Source of the DNA: Phycisphaerae bacterium
GTDB lineage: Bacteria > Planctomycetota > Phycisphaerae > UBA1845 > JAFGLZ01
DNA: 44,070 bases
NCBI GenBank assembly: GCA_016927755.1
Contig: JAFGLZ010000077.1
Location: forward strand, 1 to 44,070
Reading direction: 5' to 3'
Shown: positions 1 to 7,746 of the stretch, piece by piece
Position numbering within the stretch: position 1 is the stretch's first letter
How the letters are laid out: every line of letters begins with the position of its first letter
Program-made: the position numbers and the translations under genes
Notes under the pieces: generated by a model
Told to the model about the DNA's origin: nothing
The model's database searches: none
Seen by the model: only the letters and a program-made list of their open reading frames with translations

Positions 1-358
1 GATTGACCACCAGTGTTATGTCCGGCGACGCGGCTCTGTGCGCCTCGATCAGCCGTCTCAGCAGCTCCCCCCGAAGCAGCGGCATATCGCATGGAATCAC
101 CAGACACCCGGCCGGGTGGCTCAGCCGCAGCGCCGTCGCGATGCCTCCCAACGGACCGACGTTCGGACAGTCGTCCGGATGTGCCTCCACCTGACCCGGA
201 AGCCCATTCACCCCCGTCCGCCCTATCACCAACACGCGATCCGCGATCGCCTCAGCCAACTCGACCGCTCGCTCCAGGAGTGTTGCCGAGCCCACCCTCA
301 TCTGGGTCTTGTCCAGCCCCATCCGCCGTCCGTCCCCGCCCGCCAGAACGGCAGCCAC
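1..358 (-). CDS. mobA: Molybdenum cofactor guanylyltransferase, partial (C-terminus beyond window)
   Basis: Reading the minus strand from about 358 gives VAAVLAGGDGRRMGLDKTQ, the nucleotide-binding signature of the MobA family. It is followed by a conserved DDCPNVGPLGGI stretch and VIPCDMPLL, the Asp-containing metal/nucleotide site. MobA transfers GMP from GTP to molybdopterin to make Mo-bis-MGD in the cytoplasm. About 119 codons are visible and the frame stays open to base 1, so roughly the first 60% of a normal protein is present. The start is uncertain. The GTG at 356-358 sits directly before the conserved core. An in-frame TTG at 404-406 would add 16 residues. Neither has a clear ribosome binding site, and the ATG at 363-365 is out of frame. 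A terminator at 541-590 separates it from the lipoprotein gene upstream, so it is probably transcribed on its own. Confidence 0.85.
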   Translation of the reverse strand, partial: MAAVLAGGDGRRMGLDKTQMRVGSATLLERAVELAEAIADRVLVIGRTGVNGLPGQVEAHPDDCPNVGPLGGIATALRLSHPAGCLVIPCDMPLLRGELLRRLIEAHRAASPDITLVVN

Positions 359-540
359 CTCACATTGAGTCGGATGACCGGACGGATTGGAGTGAGAAGT
401 CTTCAACGCGGAGTCTCGAGCTCGCCCGCCGCCGATTTCATCCCTCAATGGTAGCGATCGGTCACGACGATCGGCAAGCGGGGATCAGCCGGAACCATGG
501 AATCAGGCCGACGGACCGAATCCGCCGTCCACGCTCCCGC

Positions 541-590
541 CAAGAAGAACACGGCCCTTGACCGGTATCCATCCGTCGAGGGCCGTGTGT
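541..590 (-). terminator. Rho-independent terminator after the coiled-coil lipoprotein gene
   Basis: Bases 549-562 and 575-588 form a 14-bp stem (ACACGGCCCT pairing with AGGGCCGTGT, then an inner part with one G-T wobble) around a 12-base loop. On the minus strand the stem is followed by a T-rich tract (TTCTTCTT, bases 548-541). It lies about 50 bases past the stop codon at 640 and before mobA. Confidence 0.75.
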
Positions 591-639
591 GTTGGACTAC
601 CGTAACGGCGCGACAACCGCCGGCGCCGCATGCCCGTTG

Positions 640-1290
640 CTACGGGCTGCTACCGGGCTCCGTCTTGTCCTTCTTCTCCTTTGTCGCTTGCTTCTTCTTG
701 AGCGCATCGAGCTCCTTCTTCAGCGCCTCGTTCTCCTTCTCGAGTTCAGCAATCCGCTTCTTGGCCTGCTCTAGGTCGGCCTGAGTCTTCGTGACGCTGG
801 CCTGAGCGGCCTTGGCCGCCTCCTGCGCCTCCTTGGCGCTGACCGTGGCCTTCGCCAGGTCGTCCTTGGCCTTCTTCGCCTGAGCGTCCGCGTCGGCCTT
901 GGCCTTGTTGGCTTTGTCCACGTCGGCCTTGGCCTGATCCGCCGCCTTTCGGGCTTCGTCGCCGGCCTTCTTCGCCGCGCCGAGCTCACCCTCTAGCTTC
1001 TTGACCCGGGCGTCCGCATCGGCTTTGGCCTTGTTCACGTCGGCGACCTTCTTGTTCGCCTCGTCGGCGGCCTTCTTGGCATTCTCCAGATCGGCCGCCA
1101 GGATCTTCATCTGAGACTTCACGCCCTCGAGGTCCTTCTGAACCTGGGCCTTCTCCTGCAGGAGCCTCCCGTTGTCCTCCTCCAGCATCGCGATGCGCTG
1201 CTTGTTGGGATCCTCGCACCCCGTGGTCCACAGCCCCGCCACGATCAAACCCAGCAATGCTCGACCGGCAAACCGCACTCTCGGTTTCAT
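640..1290 (-). CDS. Coiled-coil lipoprotein, Ala/Lys-rich
   Basis: This is a 216-residue exported protein. A basic N-terminus and hydrophobic segment (LLGLIVAGLW) end in TTGC, a plausible lipobox, so the mature protein probably starts at that Cys and is lipid-anchored. Almost all of the rest is a long heptad-rich helix built from Ala, Lys, Asp and Glu with recurring AKADAD/KKA blocks, and it ends in a basic tail (KKKQATKEKKDKTEPG). This resembles Lpp-like or tropomyosin-like envelope spacer proteins, but no specific family is recognised. The start at 1290 is chosen because AAAGGAGG lies 7 bases upstream; the in-frame TTG at 1308 would overlap that site. A promoter candidate at 1417-1446 and a terminator at 541-590 make it a likely single-gene transcript. 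Confidence 0.8.
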   Translation of the reverse strand: MKPRVRFAGRALLGLIVAGLWTTGCEDPNKQRIAMLEEDNGRLLQEKAQVQKDLEGVKSQMKILAADLENAKKAADEANKKVADVNKAKADADARVKKLEGELGAAKKAGDEARKAADQAKADVDKANKAKADADAQAKKAKDDLAKATVSAKEAQEAAKAAQASVTKTQADLEQAKKRIAELEKENEALKKELDALKKKQATKEKKDKTEPGSSP

Positions 1291-1416
1291 CCCCTTGCCT
1301 CCTTTCAACGTCGATCCGCTGGTACTCGAGGAACCTTACCGAAAGGCACCTCTCATCCAGAGCCCGTTCTCGGCCCCGATGGAAATATCAGATCTTCAGC
1401 ATCCATGAACTGCATG

Positions 1417-1446
1417 AATATGAGCACCCGCTTGGCGCGATGTCAA
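1417..1446 (-). promoter_or_regulatory. Sigma70-type promoter candidate for the coiled-coil lipoprotein
   Basis: On the minus strand there is a perfect TTGACA (1446-1441), an 18-base spacer and CATATT (1422-1417, four of six consensus bases). It lies between the stop codon of the RNase E/G gene and the lipoprotein start at 1290, which would leave a leader of about 120 bases. Confidence 0.45.
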
Positions 1447-1476
1447 CCCCGCGCCCGGCATCCCCAAAATCATCGC

Positions 1477-3678
1477 TCACGGAAACTTGACCGGACGCCC
1501 GCGCGCATCCTTGCAGACGTACTCCAACTGCCCAGGGGCAAAATGATCCGCCGCCCGAACCACCACTCGCTTGCCCGACTGCGCCTCGAACTCGTGAATC
1601 GCCCGACGCTTGCGGTTCTGCAGCTCGAAGGCCGCATCCGGACACACATGGATCTCGATCTGACTGATCGCCTCCCGGTGTATCGCGAGCTGTAGCATCC
1701 GCATCGCGTCCAGCGTCGTCGACTCAGGCGTCTTGATCAGCCCTGTCCCGCGGCAGTACGGGCAATCCTGATGCATGCTCCGCGAAATCGAGGGCCGCGT
1801 CCGCTGCCGAGTCATCTCGATGATGCCGAAACGCGACATCCGCAGAATCTTTGCCCGCTCCTTGTGACGCTTCAGCGCATCCCGCAGCGCCTTCTCCACT
1901 TGCCGCCGATGCTTCTCCATCCGCATGTCGATGAAGTCGCAGACGATCAAGCCGCCCAGATCCCGCAGTCTCAGTTGCCGCGCGATCTCCTCGGCCGCTT
2001 CCAGATTCGTCCGGCGAGCCGTCTCCTCCGCGTCGGCTTGCTCGCGATACTTGCCGCTGTTCACATCGATCGCCACCAGGGCTTCCGTCGATTCGATCAC
2101 CAGCGAACCGCCGCTCGGAAGCGGCACGTATCGATTGTGGAGCTTCTCGATCTCCTCCTCGATGCGGTACCGGTAGAACAGGGGCAGCGGGTCGGAATAG
2201 AGGCGAACCTTTTCCGTCGCCCGAGGCATCGCGATGGACAGGAAGTCCTGGACCTTCTGCGCCGTGGCCTCATCGTCGATGACGATCCGCTCTACGTCCG
2301 TTTCCAACGTGTCACGGACCGTCCGGATCGCCAGATCCGACTCCTGATACAGCGTCGCGGGTGCCCGCTCGTTCTTGATCAAATCCGTCACGGTCTTCCA
2401 CAGCCGCGCTAGGTAATTCAGATCTCGCTGCAACTCCCGCTTGGTCCGATTCAGCCCCGCCGTCCGCAGAATGAAGCCCATGCCCTTGGGCAAGGTGAGT
2501 TGACTCAGCATGTCCCGCATCTTGTGACGGTCGTCGTCCTCCTCGATCTTGCGGGAGACTCCCAACCGGCTCATCCCCGGCATCATGACCAGAAACCGAC
2601 CCGGAACGCTGATGTACGTGCTTAGCGTCGGACCTTTCGTCCCGATCCCCTCTTTCGTGATCTGGACGATTACCTCTTGTCCGCGTCGCAAGCAGCTCTG
2701 CACCGGAGGGCGATCCCGACGCGGCGTCTTCCGGCCGATATCCTCGGGCTCGCCGTTATGGTCGGGGAAGTAATGCGGCACGACGTCCGAAATGTGCAGG
2801 AACCCGTTCTTGTGAAGCCCGAAGTCGACGAATGCCGCCTGAATCGACGGCTCCACGTTGGTGACCCTTCCTTTGTAGATGTTGCCCACATGGGATTCCG
2901 ACGACGCGCGTTCGATGAAGAGCTCCTCGAGCCGTCCGTCAAGCATCAGGGCAATTCGGCATTCCTCCCCCGGAACCACGCTGATGAGCATTTCGCGGCC
3001 CTTGCCGATCTTGCCCAGCTTGGCTTCCGTCACGTCCCCCTGCGATCGAGAACGCGGCTGCCTTCGAGGTCGCTTGTCCTTGCCCGAGGCCTCGCGTTCC
3101 TCGTCCGATTCGGAGGGTCTCTCTTTCGGTTCCGCTCCCGTCGTCCGAGCAGCCTCGGCGGCGGCGTCCGATCCTGAAGCGGCCTCGGTCGTCGATTCTG
3201 ACGACTCTCCCTCCGTCGCGTCATTGGGCGCCGCCGACCCCGTCCGTCCTGACTTGCGCCGGCGTCTCGGCCTGCGTTTCTTCGGTCGCGGCGAGGTCTC
3301 GGATGACGCGGCCGCGCCGTGACCCGATTCGGAGGTCTCCGAGGACTCCTGCGAGTGAGGGTGCTCCGCCGAGCCGGACGCCTCTGCAGGCGCCGATGAG
3401 GATGCCTCCCCAGAGGCCCCCTCCTGCTCCGTCGTCCCTTCCGCCGGCGTCTTGGCGCCCTTGCGCCGCCCTCGAGATCGACGCCGGCGCTTTTTCGCGG
3501 GACGATCGGCATCTTGTGAATTCGCCTGCACCCCCGTCGCCGCGATCTCGCTCTCGGGCTTTTCTCCGGAGCCCGTCTGACCAACGACTTCCTCTTGCGC
3601 CGACCGGTTATCGTCGTTGTCGTCCGCCGCGTCTCGGTCCGCCGTGGCCCCTCGCCTGTTTTCTGTTTTCCGTCCCAC
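1477..3678 (-). CDS. rng: Ribonuclease E/G family endoribonuclease with long N-terminal disordered extension
   Basis: This 733-residue protein cleaves single-stranded RNA 5'-end-dependently in rRNA maturation and mRNA decay. Residues 1-228 are low complexity, alternating acidic/Ser/Ala stretches with basic clusters (KKRRRRSRGRRKG near 62, KKRRPRRRRKSGR near 133). The catalytic body begins at about residue 230 (MLISVVPGEECRIALM). An S1-like RNA-binding region spans 263-345 and contains a proline/arginine-rich insertion. The catalytic metal ligands are visible as D538 in VAIDVNSG and D581 in IVCDFIDMR. The Zn-link motif CPYCRGTG has C639 and C642. RNase E normally carries its disordered arm at the C-terminus, whereas here it is at the N-terminus. 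The start is GTG at 3678 with AAAGG 7 bases upstream. Only 3 bases separate it from the DUF2344 gene, suggesting translational coupling. Confidence 0.93.
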   Translation of the reverse strand: MGRKTENRRGATADRDAADDNDDNRSAQEEVVGQTGSGEKPESEIAATGVQANSQDADRPAKKRRRRSRGRRKGAKTPAEGTTEQEGASGEASSSAPAEASGSAEHPHSQESSETSESGHGAAASSETSPRPKKRRPRRRRKSGRTGSAAPNDATEGESSESTTEAASGSDAAAEAARTTGAEPKERPSESDEEREASGKDKRPRRQPRSRSQGDVTEAKLGKIGKGREMLISVVPGEECRIALMLDGRLEELFIERASSESHVGNIYKGRVTNVEPSIQAAFVDFGLHKNGFLHISDVVPHYFPDHNGEPEDIGRKTPRRDRPPVQSCLRRGQEVIVQITKEGIGTKGPTLSTYISVPGRFLVMMPGMSRLGVSRKIEEDDDRHKMRDMLSQLTLPKGMGFILRTAGLNRTKRELQRDLNYLARLWKTVTDLIKNERAPATLYQESDLAIRTVRDTLETDVERIVIDDEATAQKVQDFLSIAMPRATEKVRLYSDPLPLFYRYRIEEEIEKLHNRYVPLPSGGSLVIESTEALVAIDVNSGKYREQADAEETARRTNLEAAEEIARQLRLRDLGGLIVCDFIDMRMEKHRRQVEKALRDALKRHKERAKILRMSRFGIIEMTRQRTRPSISRSMHQDCPYCRGTGLIKTPESTTLDAMRMLQLAIHREAISQIEIHVCPDAAFELQNRKRRAIHEFEAQSGKRVVVRAADHFAPGQLEYVCKDARGRPVKFP

Positions 3679-3681
3679 GTT

Positions 3682-4488
3682 TCATCCTTTGCCGGATCCA
3701 GCCGGCTGTATTGAGTCTGTCGGCGAAGCGCCGTCGGGCCCCAGCCCTTCCCATCCGACCGACGCCCTGCAAAGGCGCGGTAATGTTTCGATGGGATCCA
3801 GGCCGAGAAGACCAAGCACTTCCGCCGGTCGAGCAGATCCTTCCGGACTGACGTGCAGAACGATGATCAAGGTGGTGTCATTGACTTCCAGTCGGATGAT
3901 CCAAGGCCGAAGGTTCACGATTCGCGTCCGTCCCCCTTTGTGGACGGTCCGCTCAACGTCAATCCCGCCAGCCGCCATCACCGTGCGGATTCGCTCGGCA
4001 AGGGCCATGGGCTCCTCGGCGCCTCGTCGAGGCGCCTCCGTCAAGCCCGGATCCTCCATCTTGCCGCTCAGTTCGAGGTGATACGTCACCTCCACCGGCC
4101 GGGGCGTAACACGCGAAGCCTGTTCAAAGGCCTCGCGCAACACGATCCCTTCCGGCATCTGATCGGCAAGTCGCTCGAGCACCCGACACGGGGGCTCGTG
4201 TCGGTCCAACTCGAGGACAAGGAGTTCGTCGTCCGAAGCGACGCCCACCCCTCGAGGAAGCGGCAACCACAGGCGAGGCCTGGGATTGAACCCCGAGGAG
4301 TAGCGGATCGGCAGGTTCGCTCGCGAAATCGCCCGTTCGAACAACCGAGCCAGATCGCGATGCGACAGGAAACGTCGATCTCCCGTCACCGCAAACCGTA
4401 ATGCCACCTTGTATCGCAATGCCCGTCCAAATCCTCCGATCGGCTGCTTCGACGTCTCGTTTCGTCTCTCCGCGGCGATCTGCCCCAT
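3682..4488 (-). CDS. Radical SAM-linked protein, DUF2344 (TIGR03936) family
   Basis: The protein carries the DUF2344 core: YKVALRFAVTGDRRFLSHRD, then RANLPIRYSSGFNPRPRLWLP and the Gly-rich LPRGVGVASDDE. The family is usually fused to, or encoded beside, a B12-binding radical SAM protein (TIGR03960) and is often next to RNase E/G. The molecular role is not settled; a tRNA/rRNA modification link is only suspected. The radical SAM partner is not in this window, although the RNase E/G neighbour is conserved here (3-base gap). The start is uncertain. The ATG at 4488 gives a 268-residue protein with an N-terminal extension. Starting nearer the core would need a TTG about 75 bases further in. The PTS Enzyme I stop lies 37 bases upstream, so it is probably in that operon. 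Confidence 0.85.
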   Translation of the reverse strand: MGQIAAERRNETSKQPIGGFGRALRYKVALRFAVTGDRRFLSHRDLARLFERAISRANLPIRYSSGFNPRPRLWLPLPRGVGVASDDELLVLELDRHEPPCRVLERLADQMPEGIVLREAFEQASRVTPRPVEVTYHLELSGKMEDPGLTEAPRRGAEEPMALAERIRTVMAAGGIDVERTVHKGGRTRIVNLRPWIIRLEVNDTTLIIVLHVSPEGSARPAEVLGLLGLDPIETLPRLCRASVGWEGLGPDGASPTDSIQPAGSGKG

Positions 4489-4525
4489 TCCTCGCCGCAA
4501 CCATGTATCCTGTCCTGGCCCGAAG

Positions 4526-6271
4526 CTACATCGCCTCGGGCAGGATCCTGAGCATCTCGTCACGCAGACAGTTATAGATTTCGCGGTCACTCTCCATCCG
4601 CAACACTCTTCTGGCGAGCTTCTGCGTCTGATTCGTCGTCACCCTCCGGATGATCTGCTTGATTTCGGGAATATCGGTCGGGGCCATGCTGAACTTCCGC
4701 AGCCCCAGGCCCAACAGCAGCGGCGTGAACATCGGATCGCCCGCCATCTCGCCGCAGAGGCTGCAGTCGACCCCCTGCCGCTTGGCCCTGTGGATCACGT
4801 CCCGAACGAACCGGATCACCGCCGGATCCGCGCCCGTATACAGCGGAGCCACGCGCTCGTTCGCACGGTCAACCGCCAGCGTGTACTGAATCAGGTCATT
4901 CGTGCCGATGCTGAAGAAGTCCACCTCACGGGCCAACGTTCCCGACATCGCCACCGCCGACGGCGTCTCGACCATGATCCCAACCCGGATGTCCTTGCGG
5001 TACTCGATCCCTTCCTCATCCAGGTCTTCCATCGCCTCGGCCAGCAGCCACTTGGCCTGGCGAAGCTCCATCACCTTGCTGATCAGCGGGAACATGATCG
5101 ACACGTGTCCCAGAACCGACGCCCGCAAGATGGCCCGCAACTGAGCCTTGAAGATGTCCACGTTCGCCAGACACAGACGAATAGATCGCAGACCCAGGAA
5201 CGGATTACGCTCCCGCTCCGGATCCTCGCCCAATGCCTGGGCGTACTTGTCGGCCCCCAGGTCCAGCGTGCGGATGACGATCGGCCTGCCGCCGAGCGCC
5301 TCGATGGCATCCCGATAGGCCTCGTAGTGGTCAGCCTCCGTGGGCTCGGTCTCACCTCTAAGATACAGAAACTCCGTTCGATACAAGCCGATGCCTTCCG
5401 CTCCGCGGTTCAGGCACGTCGTCACCTCATGCGGAAACTCGATGTTCCCCAGCAGTTCGACACGTTCTCCGTCCAGCGTCTCGGCCGGCAGATCCCTCAG
5501 TTCGTCCAGCTCGTGGCCGAACTCGATCAGCCGCTCCCCCGTCTCCTCATACTCCTCCAGCGTCTCTTCCGTCGGCTTGCAGATGACCAGGCCCTTGGTC
5601 CCGTCGATGATCACCAGGTCGCCGCCGGAAACGGTGCTCGTAATGTCGTTCAGACCGACCACCGCCGGAATCCCGACGCTCCTGGCCAGGATGGCCGTGT
5701 GCGACGTCAATCCCCCTGCGTCCGTCACGAACCCCAGCACCTTCGATCGGTCCAACTGCGCCGTCTGGGAGGGCGTCAGGTCATGCGCGATCACGACCAC
5801 GGGTTCGCTCAAATGAAGCAGGTCTTCGCGGATGTGCCCCAGCAGATGTCTCAGCAGCCGCTTCTCGATGTCGTAGACGTCCTTCACGCGATCGTTGAAC
5901 ACCGGCTCGCGCATGTCCAGGAAGCGCCGCTGATACTCGTGCATGATTTGACTGACCGCGTACGCGGCCGTGTAGCTGTTCTTCTCGACGCTGTCGAGCA
6001 GCTTCTGCCGGAAGGACTCGCTGTTTAGGACGCCAAGGTGGAAGTCGAAGATGGCCGCCGTCTCGCGGCCGAAGTGCTCGCTCGTCCGGTCGCGCAGCTC
6101 CTCCACTTCGTTGCGCGCCGCGACCAGGGCCAGATCGACGTGCTCCTGCTCGTGGGGGACCTCGTCGGGGGACGCGGTCCGCTGGGTGATGCGGTATTCC
6201 TCCGCATCAAGCACCACGGCCGGCGCGATCGCCACACCGGGAGAAACCGGGATTCCCTTCTTGACCTCCAT
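4526..6271 (-). CDS. ptsI: Phosphoenolpyruvate-protein phosphotransferase, PTS Enzyme I
   Basis: This 581-residue cytosolic enzyme is close to the usual 570-580. It takes phosphate from PEP and passes it to HPr. Visible landmarks are the N-terminal swivel domain, the phospho-histidine H191 in GGLTSHTAILARSVGIP, the LYRTEFLYL PEP-binding segment, the IGTNDLIQYTLAVDR signature of the PEP-utilising domain, and the active-site Cys in CSLCGEMAGDP. The ATG at 6271 has GGAG 5 bases upstream. HPr and an EIIA are encoded immediately upstream in the same direction, but no EIIB or EIIC permease gene lies nearby. In this context the relay probably regulates rather than transports sugar. The 221-base gap between HPr and this gene could hold an internal promoter; none stood out. 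Confidence 0.96.
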   Translation of the reverse strand: MEVKKGIPVSPGVAIAPAVVLDAEEYRITQRTASPDEVPHEQEHVDLALVAARNEVEELRDRTSEHFGRETAAIFDFHLGVLNSESFRQKLLDSVEKNSYTAAYAVSQIMHEYQRRFLDMREPVFNDRVKDVYDIEKRLLRHLLGHIREDLLHLSEPVVVIAHDLTPSQTAQLDRSKVLGFVTDAGGLTSHTAILARSVGIPAVVGLNDITSTVSGGDLVIIDGTKGLVICKPTEETLEEYEETGERLIEFGHELDELRDLPAETLDGERVELLGNIEFPHEVTTCLNRGAEGIGLYRTEFLYLRGETEPTEADHYEAYRDAIEALGGRPIVIRTLDLGADKYAQALGEDPERERNPFLGLRSIRLCLANVDIFKAQLRAILRASVLGHVSIMFPLISKVMELRQAKWLLAEAMEDLDEEGIEYRKDIRVGIMVETPSAVAMSGTLAREVDFFSIGTNDLIQYTLAVDRANERVAPLYTGADPAVIRFVRDVIHRAKRQGVDCSLCGEMAGDPMFTPLLLGLGLRKFSMAPTDIPEIKQIIRRVTTNQTQKLARRVLRMESDREIYNCLRDEMLRILPEAM

Positions 6272-6492
6272 GGTGCTCCGTACGTGTCCAAGCCCCGTCG
6301 GTCTCCGTCGTCGAGCCGACGGCGGCAGTACTGTTCGTCCGGTGGCAAGGACAACGCTCGATCACATATCGGCGAGACATGTCGTTCGAGTCAACTCTCT
6401 GGTTCGACCCGTCCGACCCGAACATGAAGCCCGCCGCAGCCGGTGTTCCGGGCATCGGCCCGTCCGTCAGAACCGCTCGCAGGACACCAGGC

Positions 6493-6798
6493 TCATTCCT
6501 CGTCGAATTTTCGCTCGATCAACTCTACCAGGGCATCCGCCGCCTGGCGCGCATCGTCCCCAGAGACCGTCAGTCGCAGTCGCGTGCCCTGCGTCGCCGC
6601 CAGAAGCATCATCTCCATGGGGCTCTTGCCGTCTACGACCGTCTCATCAGAGGCCACCTTCACCTCCGACGCGAACTGTGCGGCCGTGTCCACAAACTGC
6701 ATGATCGGGCGCGCATGCAGACCTTGCGAATTGAGGATCGTCACCTCACGCTCGATCTGATTGGACTCAGATTGCGATTCAAGCACGTTGCGCCCCAC
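6493..6798 (-). CDS. ptsH: Phosphocarrier protein HPr
   Basis: A small cytosolic phosphocarrier between Enzyme I and EIIA. The active histidine is H28 in NSQGLHARPIMQF. The regulatory serine position is present as S59 in VDGKSPMEMM, so HPr-kinase control is possible, although no hprK is in the window. From the GTG at 6798 the protein is 101 residues, a little longer than typical HPr (about 88); the extra residues form an N-terminal Ser/Glu/Asn-rich lead (ESQSESNQ). Another GTG at 6786 is an equally possible start. It lies 102 bases after the EIIA gene and 221 bases before ptsI, all on one strand. Confidence 0.93.
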   Translation of the reverse strand: MGRNVLESQSESNQIEREVTILNSQGLHARPIMQFVDTAAQFASEVKVASDETVVDGKSPMEMMLLAATQGTRLRLTVSGDDARQAADALVELIERKFDEE

Positions 6799-6900
6799 CC
6801 CGCCAACGCCCCGTCCGACCCGCGACCCTCAACCGGCACCCTGTGGTACCATAAAGGCCCGCCACGTCGTCGACTCCTCGCGGCCGAGGCGTTCCGACGA

Positions 6901-7371
6901 TCAGGTCAAGCCGCTGTCGGCTTCCTCGATCAGATCCACGATCCCTTCCACGGCGCCCGCCTGACGAAGGAATCGCCGGAAGTTATCCTGCTGCAGATGA
7001 CGGAAGATCGTCTCCATCGCTTGCAGGTGTTCGTCCGGCTGATCTTGCGGACTCAGCAGTAGAACGATCGAGTACACCGGTGCTCGGTCCAGCGCCGCGA
7101 AATCGACTCCGGCGCTGCTGCGGCCAATCGTGGCCACCATCTTCTTGACCGCCGGGTGCTTGGCATGCGGAACGGCTACGCCCTTCCCGAAACCGGTACT
7201 TCCCTGGTTCTCTCGCTGCACGACTGCTCGAACCAGCGCCTCGACATCCCCGGCCGCCACCTTGCCGGCCTTCTTCAAGCTCTCTACCAGTTCCCGGATG
7301 ACGGCATTCCGATCCGTACTGTCCAACTCGGGGATAATCGCCTCTTTGACTACAAAATCCGATAGCTTCAT
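6901..7371 (-). CDS. ptsN: PTS EIIA domain protein of the Ntr/fructose type
   Basis: A 156-residue single-domain EIIA. The phospho-acceptor is H69 in GFGKGVAVPHAKHP, the conserved EIIA-Ntr/Fru motif. Other family features are the N-terminal EAIIPELDSTDRNAVIREL helix and VLLLSPQDQPDEHLQAM. There is no fused EIIB or EIIC. It would accept phosphate from HPr and act by binding other proteins, as PtsN does for potassium and stress functions in proteobacteria; the target here is unknown. The ATG at 7371 follows AGGTAAACC. The gene starts 7 bases after hpf, reproducing the hpf-ptsN neighbourhood known from proteobacterial rpoN operons but without rpoN. The symbol is by analogy. Confidence 0.9.
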   Translation of the reverse strand: MKLSDFVVKEAIIPELDSTDRNAVIRELVESLKKAGKVAAGDVEALVRAVVQRENQGSTGFGKGVAVPHAKHPAVKKMVATIGRSSAGVDFAALDRAPVYSIVLLLSPQDQPDEHLQAMETIFRHLQQDNFRRFLRQAGAVEGIVDLIEEADSGLT

Positions 7372-7378
7372 GGTTTAC

Positions 7379-7726
7379 CTATGTCGATGGAGTCTCCGTT
7401 TCGTCGCCAGCCTTGGGCGCCTTTGCCCCCTGATGCTTGCGGTTCCGAAATCGCTCTTTGTGCTTCGTTAGCTGCCGTTCGATCTTGTCCATCACCAGAT
7501 CCACGGCGGCGTACATATCCTCTCCTCGTTCCTTCGCCACGAAAACGCTCTTATGCTCCGCCGTGGCAATCACCTCGGCCTCAAAGCCGTTGCCCTCGCC
7601 GTCAAGTACCACTTCGACGGCCTGCAGCCGATCATAGAACCGCGTCAGCTTGCCGGCCTTGCTCTCGGCATAGCTTCGCAATTCCGCGCTGAGTTCTAGA
7701 TGTCTTCCGCTGACCGAAATCTGCAC
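7379..7726 (-). CDS. hpf: Ribosome hibernation promoting factor, short form (RaiA/Hpf family)
   Basis: The protein begins VQISVSGRHLELSAELRSYAESKAGKLTRF, the S30AE/sigma-54 modulation fold that binds the 30S decoding site and inactivates ribosomes in stationary phase. It has the FEAEVIATAEHKSVFVAKERGEDMY strand-helix region and the DKIERQL helix. At 115 residues it lacks the C-terminal dimerisation domain of long Hpf and ends in a basic then acidic tail (KHKERFRNRKHQGAKAP). GTG at 7726 is chosen because AAGGAGG lies 8 bases upstream. An in-frame TTG at 7750 would put that site inside the gene, although that TTG overlaps the stop codon of the preceding DUF502 gene. Confidence 0.93.
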   Translation of the reverse strand: MQISVSGRHLELSAELRSYAESKAGKLTRFYDRLQAVEVVLDGEGNGFEAEVIATAEHKSVFVAKERGEDMYAAVDLVMDKIERQLTKHKERFRNRKHQGAKAPKAGDETETPST

Positions 7727-7746
7727 GGTCCACTCCTCCTTGCCAG

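Noticed and set aside
4409..6028. 539-codon plus-strand frame opposite ptsI
   Set aside because: It is antisense to a clear Enzyme I gene. Its peptide is His/Gln/Arg-rich with no motif, as expected from a shadow frame in G+C-rich DNA.
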